Shown: piece after piece, positions 39,746 through 50,590 of the stretch
Position numbering within the stretch: the stretch's first letter is position 1
Layout of the letters: each line of letters starts with the position of its first letter
NCBI GenBank assembly: GCA_014218235.1
Contig: CM024757.1
Location: 151,293,371-151,357,370 of the forward strand
Direction: 5' to 3'
Origin: Colocasia esculenta
Taxonomy: Eukaryota > Streptophyta > Magnoliopsida > Alismatales > Araceae
DNA length: 64,000 nucleotides
Notes under the pieces: generated by a model
What the model saw: only the letters and a program-made list of their open reading frames with translations
The model's database searches: none
Told to the model about the DNA's origin: nothing
Program-made: the position numbers and the translations under genes

Positions 39746-42015
39746 TGTAAGACCCGGCCCCCTTGGGCCCTTTGGCCCCATCCTCAGGGTCTCGACATGC
39801 TCCTTGGTCGTGACGAGGTCGCGACAGGGAGGCCATCGCGACAAGGTTTAGGTCGCGACGACCAGGGTGGTCGCATTCTTGTCGCGATGTTGTGGCCGTC
39901 GCATTCTGGTTGTGACGTTTGATGGCATCGCAACGGCCCTTCTGGCATATGTGACCGGTATCCTTTCTGTCAGAACGGTTCTGTCGGGTGTCAGGCACAC
40001 GCGCGTGAACGCGACGTGGTCACCCGTCGCGATCGCTTTCCCGGTCTTCGAGGTTTGACCCACTTTTTGGGGTCGCAACTGAGGCGACCGTTGCGATAAG
40101 GTCGCGATGCCCTATCGCGACATGTCGTTCCGTCACGTTCTGGGGGGCGCCGGGTTGAAACCCAAGGCCGCGCCCCCTGTCCCCCTCTCGCCCTCTCAGC
40201 TCTCTTTCTCCCCTCTCCTTTCCCTCTCGAGTTTCCCTTGCGGATTCTTGGTGCTTGAGACGTTCATGCTGAGGTGGTGCCGTCCCGCTCGTGCAGGGGA
40301 CGTGTTCATGTCGTTTGGAGCGAGGAGGAGGCGTCCTTTCCTACGAGAAGGCCTCAACGGGTTCGTTCTTTGCGTGGAGGTAGGGACTCTTGATCCTCTT
40401 GCCCTAAGCATGCTCCTTTCCCCCTCTAAAGCATGGTTTCTCTGTGGTTTGGGGCTTGGGAGTGTGAGAACTCCATGCTCGAGGTTGAGTGAGGTTTCCC
40501 TTCGAGTGTAGATCCATGTTTGTGGGGTTTTTAAGGGTGATTTGGATGCTTTACTAGCTTTCTAGCATGTTGAGCATGATCCCCTCCCCCTTGGTTGGTT
40601 GTTTCCCCATTTTTGGGGTGGTTCCCAGAGGAGTCGCTCTGGAACCCCCCTCTGTCTGAGGACGTGATGCTCGTGGAGGTCGCGATCTGGTCGCGACAGC
40701 CTGGCTAGTCGTGACGAGATCATGACGCTCTCGTGTGTCGTAACCTGGTCGTGACGGTCCGATACATCACGACGAGGTCGTGACGGTCCGATACGTTGCG
40801 ATCCCAGTCGTGAGACAGGTTCCCGGTCTTCGCCATTTCCGTTTCTTTTACTGTACCCATGGCACCTGTGCTAGTTCCCTAGTGCGTTCTACACTAGTCT
40901 TTTGCCTGGTGCTCGGCACTTGAGGGCTTGTCCCATGTAAGAGGTTGTTACCGTTGCCTGGGACCCCCATCCTCCGGAGCATGTCGAGGGAGTACTCCGG
41001 GCTACGAGTGTGCTTGAGTTGGCAGCCACCAGGCGAACTCTGGAGCTTAGGGGAAAATGGTGGTTAGGACAGTGGCATTGAGTCACTTGCAGAGCTCTCG
41101 TGGTTGGACTGGGACGCCGAGGTAAGTTTTCGGAGTTCTTCCCGGCGCAGTCTGGCTAGTCCTTTTCTCACTGCCTCGCTCTTTGCGGCCCCGGAACCGC
41201 TTAGAGAGGCCAGGCGTGGGACCGTAGTCCGGCCAGACTACGGTGGTTACTGTTGTGTTACTTGGTGTCCTACCTCACTCTGACGAGACGTGAGGGTCAG
41301 GACCCTGGTCGAGGATAAGACGTCGGTGGACGCACCTGACCTTGACTAGTGGTAGTGTTTCCCGTAGCTAGTGTTCCTTGTCCAGGCGGAGTCCCCTCCG
41401 TCTGTGTTTGCTAGCCATGTAGTGGTCACGACGAGCAGTCGTACGGAGTTTCCGACCGTGTGTACTTTCCATACCGTCCTAGTTGTAGTTTCACTTCTGC
41501 ATTTCCATTGTAGGTAGAAGATATAAACTAGTGTCATTTATTTTATATTTATATTCTTCTGCCTGTTTAGAGCCAGTAGGAGATTGGTAGTCTCTACTGA
41601 GCTTCTGTTGTGATGCTCATTCCTCCTTTTCCTAGGTGCGACTTCTCAGCAGCGGCAGGGTGCGCGCCGGGCAGAGGAGACGGGGCGGTAGGCGAGGTCT
41701 CCATAGCTAGCAGTGGTTGCCCTTATTTCAGTGTACGTCACCCTCAGGGTATGCCCCTAAGGGACTTGTTCTTCCCCTGCCTTTTACTTGTACTAGCTTG
41801 CGTGCGTTGGGACTGTACTTAAAGTGGTACGTGGTGGTCTCACTCTCTTTTCTGTTTCTGCACGTACACTTCTAGATTAGCAGTTGACGTTTACTTCCAT
41901 TACATATCCTGTTAGATGTAGATTATAGCCCTTCCGGGTCCCTGGATCTGTGGGCGGCGACTGTGAAAATCGGGTCCTCGGCGTGGGCCGAGGGTCGGGT
42001 TCTCGAGTCATTACA
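39746..42015 (+). repeat. 3' LTR of G2 (2270 bp)
   Basis: Starts TGTAAGACCCGG and ends GAGTCATTACA. It aligns with the 5' LTR along its whole length with many transitions, most at CG sites, including in the GTCGCGAC array. Confidence 0.9.
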
Positions 42016-43530
42016 ACTAGAACTACCCCTTACTTCCTCATCTCTTCCTACTGCACCCACTGCTCCCACTCCTTCCATTATTGAACAAACTCTACCTCCT
42101 ACATCCTCTGATCCTCCTCCCTCTACATTTATTCTAGAGGATCAACCAATTGCCTCTGACAATGTAAATTTCAAAATTTATCCTTTGAAATACCAATTCA
42201 AGCAATCCAAGGCAACCATTCCTCCTCTCCACACACAACCTCCTAATTTCTTTTCCTCTCTTCCTACTGCCTCCGCATCTTTAGCAGGCAGATCCACCCT
42301 TTCACTTTCAAAAATACTTCCTAGTATTCAACTTTCATCTAAAGATAGGCACATGCTAAAAGACAACCGTGCCAAACTCCTTCCTCCGTTTTGGTATGCC
42401 TTCATTTACCACTCAGAACACCATATGAACCTTTTTAGGGAATTTTTGTCCATCAGGGCATTCCTTGAAGTTCATGAAATGTCAGGTTTCATGTTTAAAG
42501 AATGGCTTCCTACTCTCATTCATTCTACTCAAATCCTGTTATCTGATCTCCAGCTCATATCTCAGAAATGCCATTCTCTTAAAACCAAAGAGTTTCTTGA
42601 ACTCTATCCTCGTGAAGCCACCAGATACCTACAAACCTAGTCTAGGAACCAATTTTTGGATGTTAGTCTTCACCTGAATCTTAGGTTCTATGACATGTTT
42701 GGAACCTTCATTAGAGACTCTCAGGCTAAGTACTCAAGGATGAAAGAATTTAATTTTGCCAGAGTTAAATTGGGGCTATCTGATGCCACTAAAGGCCAAT
42801 GGGAACATCTTATCAGAGGTCAGAGAGAAATCACCTCCTCCATGACAGTTGGATTACCATCTGGTTTGTATCCATCTTTGGTTGGTGCCATTTCATCAAG
42901 AAAGGACTTTGCTCAGCTAATCTTTAACAGGCACATCCGGATAGCCTCCAGATTCAGAATCAAGTACAAATTAAAACTATCTTTCCATAGGTTTGTGCTT
43001 ATGCAAGCTCCAAAGAATTCCCAGCATATGATGGATTTCCAGCTTTGTTTTGCTGAGTCTGAGCGGTTCACAGAAGATCAATGGGCAGCAGCTTATCCTG
43101 AGGATCATGCAGATTGTGAGAAGCTGAAGATTTCTGTCACTGAGTATCTTTGCAAAGCATACAATGACCTTTGGAAGTTTCTTGCTCATAGGTGGGAGCA
43201 GAGGTGCTTGGTGTACTATCAGGCTAAGGAAGCAGCTATCTCTCAAGGCTTGCACTGGAATATTACAGTGCATGACTTTCTCCATCTAGTAGCCTCTAGG
43301 AAATTTGTTCCTCTCAAGAATCTTCTGCGTCGAAGTCACTATTATACCAAGCTTGAATGGTACCATAAGCGTCATATCAAATATCATAAGAAACTTCATT
43401 TTATAAGTCCCAACTATAAAATTGATGCTAGTCTGTTTGAGAACTTCTTCCCTGACAATGAAAAGAAGTTGTGGGACCTTCTCCAACCTTATCTAGCCCA
43501 AACAGCCCACAGGTTCACTAGTTGTGAACT
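42016..43530 (+). pseudogene. Sirevirus ORF2 of element D, C-terminal part
   Basis: After the ACTAG duplication the ORF2 frame resumes. About 206 codons run to a TAG at 42638, a second open stretch begins at 42656 in the same frame, and it continues to the break at about 43530. The protein is Ser/Pro/Thr-rich first, then a long globular part rich in aromatic and basic residues (Trp-Lys-Phe-Leu-Ala-His-Arg-Trp; His-Tyr-Tyr-Thr-Lys-Leu). I see no transmembrane segment. No function known. The codons after about 43530 belong to LTR F. Confidence 0.72.
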
Positions 43531-45863
43531 CGACAGGGTGAGGCATCGCGTTCTGAATGCGATGGTCTCATCCGTCACGTTCTCCGCACCGCCTTTGTGA
43601 TGCGTGGAAGGGAAAAGTTTTCAGAAGGTGACGATTAAGGGTGTCGCGTTCTGAAGGCGACATGATGCTACGTCGCGTTCTTGTTTCTAGTTGGGATAAG
43701 TTTGGCCCTCCGGCCAAACAAAGCAGGAAGCTCTGTTCGACCGGGGAGAGGGCTGCTGTAGTGATTTTCCACGACGTCGGCTTTGGAGCTCGTGTTTTGA
43801 CGTGGTTTTGGCACGTAGGAGCTGCTTGGAGCATGGAGAACACCGGTTGAGCCTCGTTCTGTGAGTTCTTCTTGTTGGTAGGGACTTTCCTCATTTTATT
43901 GCATTATTTGATTGTTTTGAAGCATGTTTAATGTGTATAGATGTGTAGTTGTGTTTTCTGCATAGTTTATGTGATTTGTAGAAGCTTGGTAAGCTTGGAA
44001 ATGGAGTTTTGAGCTGGTTTCTGTGTGAGAACCGGAGTGCAGGGTTTTTGTCTGAGAAGGCGACGGATCGGGCCGTCGTGTTCAGGTCGCGACGTTAGAA
44101 CCCGTCATGTTTTGGTTTGTGAACGCGGCCCATCGAGCCGTCACGTTCTTAACATGACGGTAGATGCCGTCACGATCTGGTGTGCAATCGCAGTTTGTCG
44201 GGCCGTCACGTTCATAACGCGACAGTGGCCCTTATCGCGTTCTTTTATCTGAAATGAGTGGGTGAGCCTTGGGCAATGAGGGTCCTGTGTGTGGATCTAG
44301 CTCAGGTCGTTTTAAAATATTTTAAGTTGTTCTAAGTGGATTAATGATTAGTAAAGTATGATTAGGTTAATGGAATAGTTGGTGGTTAATGAGTGAGTAA
44401 TGTTAATGGTTATGTTAGTTATGTTAATTATATTATAAAGCTTATGTTATTCATATGTGTGGTTTATGTACATTGGGGTGCGTTGCCATGGAGGCCATGC
44501 GATGGTCAATGACAGGCAAGGTTATAATGTGGATTCCATGTTTTATGACGTATTTTAGCTTATAGGTCATGTGGTGACCAGTGGCGAGCAAATTATGTTA
44601 AATGTGTTGTGGTATAAATTTTACCGAGATGTTAATTGATCAGCGTTGTTTATGTGCTTGCCGAGTTTGGTGGTCCGGCGCCTATTCCAGAATGTCTTTC
44701 CAATCGGGTTCCCCAGGTTTTGTGTGAGCCAGGCACGCTAGTGCTCGGCGTTTGTCCTGGTACTATGCGTACCGTCGAGGTCTATGTCGTCTTCCTGGAC
44801 ACCCTCACTCGTGTTGTGCTTGAGTTGTACGTCCAGCTAAGGGAAAGACGATAGAGGGTAGCGACTTGTGTTTGTGGTTCTGCAGTCACTTGTAGCGCAC
44901 TCGTGGTTGGGAGTACGGACACCAGTAGACATCACTGGTCCCCACCTAGTCCGATTTTCCAGTGCCTCACTTTAGGAAGCTTAGGCCAGAGTTCCTAAAG
45001 GTGCCAGGCATGGGCCTGCAGTTGTGTGTGGTCTGCAGGAGTGGTGTTGGTTGGTCTCCACTGTTCTTTGGCTTTACTATGTGGTTGTGGAGCGGCAGTT
45101 TGACCTTTCATTCGTGACTGCGAGACTGAGAGGTAGTTCTTGTGCTATGTTGTTTGAGTTGGATACTGGCGTCATGAACGAGTAGTCCATTCCCGTGTGG
45201 TGGCATTGTTCTTTCCGACTCGTGCTTGCCACTGGTTGTGGCTTGTGTGTGTGTGACTCGTTAGCTGAGGTTTTCCCGTTGGAGTGTGTTTTGTTGGGGT
45301 ACATTTGTGTTGAGGTTTTGTGGTGGTACCTCATGGTAGTAGGTACCTGTACCCTTCGTGGGTAGTTTTGTGTTGTGGTACACTGTGTACCAGCCCTTTT
45401 CTGGTGCTGAGGTGGATCTGTGCTATGTGGAGGTCATGTTGTAGGACCTTCCACTTGGTTTGTTGTACCCTTTTGAGGGTGGCTTCTGACGTATTGTGAT
45501 TTAGGGTATAACGGACTAGCTTCTGGTTAGCAGTCCTGTCATCCTCATGTTTAAGGTTTGCCTGTGAGACCCGTAGCCTAGACAGTGGTTGGCCTGTGAG
45601 GCTTGTGGTTTAGGCACTTCAGTTGTTTGGTAGACTAGTGGTGTTGTGCTAGTCCTGTTGTTCCCTCTTACTTTCTGAGTATTAGATTAGTTGATGTGTT
45701 TATATTTAATTATAGTATATATATGATTAATGAGTGTATGCTGTGGTTTAGCTATTGCGTTACCAGTGAGAGCCTTAGGGGTTGAGGACTTGGTTCCTTC
45801 TTTTAGTTGTTGGTTGTGGTCACTTTTAGGAGGTTCCTACTGAGCCTGTGACTTGTTGAGGCT
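43531..45863 (+). repeat. Chromovirus-like LTR F, left part
   Basis: The ORF2 frame of D gives way to sequence built like the G2 LTR: a start rich in CGTCGCGTTC and CGTCACGTTC motifs (43545-44240), then a TCGGCG...TGTCCTGGTAC block and a CTCGTGGTTGGGAGTACGGACACC block (G2: CTCGTGGTTGGACTGGGACGCC). It is a different family from G2. No clear TG start was found, so the 5' end may be truncated. At3 interrupts it at 45864. Confidence 0.65.
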
Positions 45864-46199
45864 TGATAGCCCAAAAATGCGTCGTTAAACACATGACTAA
45901 CAATCTCAAAATTATCGGCCTACACTAAATATTTTGACAATAGTTAAGTGGTGAGAGCCGAGTCGAATCCATGGGGAAAAAGATTTTAGAGTTGAAAACC
46001 TTGAGTTTTTGTTTAAGAAAATAACGTGGTAGTATTAAGACTAAGTTGCACGAAATAAATTTAAACTACGCTAAATAAGTAAAGAGAGAGATAAAGAGGG
46101 AATGAGGGAACACAAGACACTATTTAAAACTATAATCTATTAAACAATAGAAAATGTTTAACACAAAGATTTTATTCTACTCAAAAACTATTAACAAGT

Positions 46200-46430
46200 A
46201 CACTGAAATAAAGAGAAAAAAATAGAGAGAACTAGAGAGAGAACAAGAGAGACGAGACGAGAGAGAAGAGAGAGAAACGAAAAGAGAGAGAGGAGAGAGA
46301 GCGCAGGGAGAGAAGAGAGAAACGTGAGAGAGAGATAGGAGAGAGACGTGAGAGAGATAGCGTGAGAGGAGAGAGAGAGAGGGAGGCACGAGAAAGAGAG
46401 AGGAGAGAGGCGAGAGAGAGGGTGGCGGCT
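46200..46430. repeat. (GA)n-rich low-complexity tract in the At3 LTR
   Basis: Dense GA/GAGA repeats on the plus strand, CT on the element's sense strand, also present in the other LTR at 62630-62850. CT-rich tracts are common in plant promoters. The apparent Ser/Leu-rich minus-strand reading frames in both tracts are artefacts. Confidence 0.85.
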
Positions 46431-46435
46431 CCTCT

Positions 46436-46459
46436 ACGTGCATGCAAAAGCATGCACGT
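46436..46459. repeat. Perfect hairpin ACGTGCATGC-aaaa-GCATGCACGT in the left At3 LTR
   Basis: A 10-bp perfect inverted repeat with a 4-base loop. It contains RY-type CATGCA and ACGT cores used by plant transcription factors. The same hairpin is at 62859-62882 in the right LTR. At2 inserted 11 bp to its right. Confidence 0.9.
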
Positions 46460-46470
46460 GGAGGAGGAGG

Positions 46471-49425
46471 TGATAACTACATGAATTTTTGCGTTAAATG
46501 TTATACATATAGTAATTTTAGACATCTTTTATCTGTAAATATGGTGCAATTTGATTTTAATTTCCATTTCATTCAAAAACAAATTTGTGAACATTTAGTT
46601 AAATTTTTGGGTAGAACACTTAGTTAGATGCTCATCTAAAAAAGTCAATGTCTTTAAAATAGTTTGATTAATAAAGTGTTTTCTCTTTTGTAAAATACAT
46701 TGTACATAATAATTCTTGGTCTTATACTTTCATAAATAATTCTTGTAAATACTAATTAGACTCTTATATTAGTTGATATTTAGAATACACATGTTAGATT
46801 CAAATAAGTCATATGGATTGATTAATTAGGTCTCACGGATATATTTGAAAATGAAGAATTTTGTAAATAAATTTTATACATTGCAGTTGAAAAATAATGT
46901 GTAAATAAATAAAAACTTTTACTAAAACATACTTTTAATCACATTGTGCCACATATCCTACCAAATCCCATTAAATAAAAATACATACCTAACCCATCCA
47001 CTCACCTCTCTTAACTCTTTTTATATTTTTTTCCATCAGATCAAAGGCGGTGGCGATTTGGGGCAGCTGCAGCTGCTGTGTGTGAAGGAAGAGCAGTGGA
47101 AGCTCTTGGAAGCTGGGGCGGCTATGCTGGTAAGGAGGAGGCTGGCGCGAGGATGGGGTCGGCTGGGTGTGCTGCTGGGCTCGTGCAGGGCTTAACCAGC
47201 TGAGGAGGGCTGGCAATGGCAGAGGCTGGGCGGATGAGGCAGCAACGCCTAGGTGTGCAGGAGGAGGTGGCTGCTGCTCTGGTGGTGGCCGATCTGGAAG
47301 CAGATGAAGTGGCCAGGTGGGGCGGCTGTGTGCGATGGCTGCTCTGGTGATATGGGCATGGCGTAGCGGATCTGAAGGCCCAGCTTGTGAAGGCACCCAG
47401 ACGATGCAGGGAGCTGCTGCTGACCTGGAGGTGTGTGCTGAGGTGGCGGCCAAACCAGAGCTATGGCATGGCAGAAGACGGAGGCGATGGCCAAGGCGTG
47501 TGGTGCTGAGATGGCGATCCAGGTGAGGCTGGCATGGCGATCCTGGTGCAGAGTTAAGGTGGCAACCAGATCTGGGCGGGAAGGAGATGGAGGCCCAGGC
47601 ACCTATAAAAGGGACCCCAAGGCCCTCAGCTCGGGAGTTCAAGTTTTTTTAGAATTTTTAAGACTTTTACTTTCCTGTTCTTCCAGTTCTTAGGAGGGGG
47701 CTGGTTCGGAAGTCTGAAGAATTTCCAGTTTTATTTCCTGTATTTTTTTTCTTTTCAGCAGAGAGAGGAGGGAGATGGGCTTCGCCAGTTGAGATGCTTG
47801 GGGATTTTCTTAATTCCTGTTCTTTTCTGTTCTTCAAGAGATCAGAGCAGTGAGTGGTAGATTGTTCTGAGTTCTGTTCTTCCGGGGTGTAGCATCTGCT
47901 CTCATTTAGTATTAATTTGTGATACTTCGGCTACTGTTAAGTGATCTAGGGGCACTTGCTTAGCCCATTTCATCTAATTTGCTCTGTCATTTCTTCTGCA
48001 TCACTGCAATCTTTTCTTGCGCATCTTATGTTCTGTGTGAGCATTTGAGTTGGTTGTTAGCTGTTGTGTTGGGGAGATCTAGTGCATATTATTTTCTTTC
48101 TTGTTCTGCTGATGATAAATTTCATTTTCTCTCTTCCTCTGTGCGTTGCAAGCATCTGGGAGGGATCTTCAGTTTTCTTGTGTTGATTTTTCCATTTTGT
48201 CTGTGTTTAGGATAGTTAGATTCAGTGGTCGTTTCGTCTTTGTTGTTCTTGTTTCTTTGAGAGGTCTGCAGAGCTGTGGAGTTTGATTCAGTGGGTGTTG
48301 AGTTCTGCATTTTTTTGGGATTACTTCCGGAGAGTAGAGCACCAGGGGGTTCTCCAGTTTGAATTCTTGAATTGTCTCATTTTCTGTTCTTCGTAGTGCA
48401 GAGCAGATCGGGGGTGGGTTGTTTCTTAGTTCAGATTTTAATTCTATCATTTTCTTGTATTTTATTTCCATTCAGCAGAGCGTGGAGGGACTTGTCTGGT
48501 TCGATTGGGAATTTTCTTCTGTTCTAGCTCATCCAAACTAGTGGAGTTGTCACATGTCTTTCTTTCTGCTCTGTGAGAGTTGTGCAGAAGGGAATTGGGT
48601 TCGGATGTTAGTATTGTTTAGCTTTTATTTCTACTTTTTTTTTGTATTTTTGTTCTTCTGAGTTCAGGAAGCTGTGGAGATTTGGGGATTCGACTGCTGT
48701 GGTGTTGATTTTGGTTCCCATTTATGTTCCAGAATTCAATTCAGTAGCATTTAATTCAAATTAGCTAAGTTTCTTCGCTCTGTGTGAATAGCAGACAGTT
48801 CTTTCCTTCTAAGCAATTTTACGATATCAACATCTTTCTTTAGTCTGTTCTATGCATTTTTTCTTAAATCCGATAGCTCTTTACTCTCTTATGTGCAATG
48901 TGTTTAAAGGATCAGATCAGAGTGTTCTAATTTCTTCTTTCTATCTTCTGTTCTTAGTGGAATTGAGCCAGTGCAATTGTTTAGTCCTCTGTTTGTAGTT
49001 TAATTGTTGGACTGGGAGAGATGGTTCTGTTGTCTTCACCTTTAATTTCTGGTTGAGTTGTCTTTCACTGTCTCATTCTGATCTGATATTTGTGATGAAT
49101 TACTTTTGTTGACCGTTCATCCCCTGAGCTATAGGGGTAAATTGGTTTGTTAGTTTCTAGCTCATATTTTTGTTGATCTGTTTGATCCCTCAATTGAGAG
49201 GGTACAGTGATTCACGTTTAATGCATCGTCGATAGAGATTTCAAATCGAAGTAGTTTTTAATTCAAACTTTATTCTGCCTCTCCGTGGATATGACCTGTT
49301 CTCACTACTCTATTAGTTCATTTTTACAATTTTAATTCGTGAGACAGTTTAGAGGAAGTGCGCATTATGACTTGTTCGATGAACTCTGGACAACGAAATG
49401 CACAGTTAACAATGTCGCGCGTTCA
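46471..49425 (+). repeat. 5' LTR of At2 (2955 bp)
   Basis: Starts TGATAACTACATG and ends GTCGCGCGTTCA. TATA box at 47603-47610. The GC-rich stretch upstream of it gives a 217-codon minus-strand open frame (46989-47642), present in both LTRs but without motifs. Confidence 0.92.
47603..47610 (+). promoter_or_regulatory. TATA box of At2 5' LTR
   Basis: CTATAAAAGGG context, identical in the 3' LTR at 55818-55825. It lies 1.13 kb into the LTR, placing a long R/U5 of about 1.8 kb downstream. Confidence 0.75.
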
Positions 49426-49428
49426 TCT

Positions 49429-49446
49429 TGGCGCCGTTGCCGGGGA
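49429..49446 (+). other. Primer-binding site of At2 (tRNA-Asp type)
   Basis: TGGCGCCGTTGCCGGGGA begins three bases after the LTR end. This is the usual Athila primer site. Confidence 0.92.
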
Positions 49447-50590
49447 GGCATTAGAGTTTGATTTAATTCTGTTTTGATTTGATTTCATTTGCGTTGGGCT
49501 TTACATTGACTTGTTATTGGGCTTTCATTTCAGATTTGCACAAGGAGTGGAACTTGGAGATTGGGCTTGGCACTTGAAGCCCATTGGAGGGAGCTTGCTG
49601 AATTTTTTTTAATTGCTTTTAATTCCGAATTTTAGATAGAAAGAGTGTGAGTGAACTTTGTAGTGAGGCTTTGATGTATTCTCTGTGCATGTACAGAGAT
49701 TTATTTCACGTTGGCATGTAATAATTGGCCTCTTGGTGGTTTGATTGGTTTGGCATTAGTGTATAGTACCACTTCATATTTTCTTACTTAAATTTCATTT
49801 CATTCAGTTAAAAAAAAAACTAAATAAAAATTAAAAAATTCTAAAATCTAAAATTTTTCCAAATCGCTCTTTCATGTTAGCCGTTGTTTGTAAATAAAAA
49901 TTTCATCTCTCAAGATTAGAATCCCATGTTTTAGGACATTCATCATCTTAATTGCCATTTGAATTTCATTTTCTTGCATTGAAGAGTGCGGGAGAAAGGT
50001 AAGACTTCCATCGCTCATTTCATGCATTAGTCTTAGCATTAGAAAACCCTTGTTTAAATTGATCTGGCATTTCATATTTGAAAATGGGACTGCTTAAGGG
50101 CTTCACCCATTAGAATAAAAAGATAAGGTGAGGGATTTCATCACCCTTCCTTTGCCCAAAAATCATAAAAAAATTTCCACATTCTTGCATTGCCTCAGCT
50201 TTCAATAAAACCAGTAGACTTGGCCCTAGGGTTCATAATTAGATTTGTTCTTTCTTAATTCTAAGACTTCTCTTTTAGTCTGTTGTCTAGGATTAGAGGT
50301 TAAAAGCTTACGCTTAAGCGAGCTAGAGGTTACTTAATTAGGTCCTTGCGAAAGCAAGGGGGGCCTCCCTCTACTCCACCCTACCTGGCCGGTACAAGAA
50401 GAGTTAGGATTGGACTTAAGCAAGTATAAATCTAATTTTGAGAAAAATAACATAAGTCCAAGGAACACTTAGTGGTAGGTTAATTTGATTTGAAAGTGTT
50501 TTTTTGTTTGTGTTTGTTTAAAAATTCATCAAAAATCAATAAAAATCTTAAAAATTCAAAAAACTAAAATAGAGGGCTTTTCATCTATGC
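49447..50590 (+). other. Leader of At2
   Basis: No gene. A conserved block near 50290-50400 (TAGAGGTTA, TTAATTAGGTCC, GCCTCCC, ACCTGGCC) is also present, reversed, in the leader of At3 (61330-61430), showing the two elements are related. AT-rich runs precede the gag start. Confidence 0.75.

Larger units (their letters stand above)
32369..42015 (+). mobile_element. Chromovirus (Tekay/Del-like) Ty3/gypsy element G2, 9.6 kb
   Basis: LTRs at 32369-34647 and 39746-42015. Target duplications ACCAG (32364-32368) and ACTAG (42016-42020) differ by one transition. A TGGTATCAGGG primer site, gag, protease, RT, RNase H, integrase and a C-terminal chromodomain-like segment are present in chromovirus order. 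All genes carry nonsense changes or frameshifts. The LTRs show many CG-to-TG/CA differences, so this copy is older or more heavily methylated than At2. Confidence 0.9.
5900..43530 (+). mobile_element. Sirevirus-type Ty1/copia element D, carrying two nested gypsy insertions
   Basis: In order: 5' LTR (end at 7549), tRNA-Met primer site, gag, protease, integrase, reverse transcriptase, RNase H, a 510-bp promoter-like gap and a long ORF2. ORF2 is split by G1 (14537-32229) and G2 (32369-42015) and continues in frame after each. It then breaks at about 43530 against LTR F, so D's 3' LTR is absent. Integrase upstream of reverse transcriptase and an extra ORF after pol identify Ty1/copia, Sirevirus type. 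All genes carry stops or frameshifts. The start coordinate is approximate. Confidence 0.85.
45864..46470 (-). repeat. 3' LTR of At3, first part (before At2)
   Basis: Matches 62280-62884 of the right LTR. It ends in a GA-rich microsatellite, a perfect hairpin (46436-46459) and GGAGG, where At2 inserted. Minus-strand open frames here are translations of CT repeats. Confidence 0.88.
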
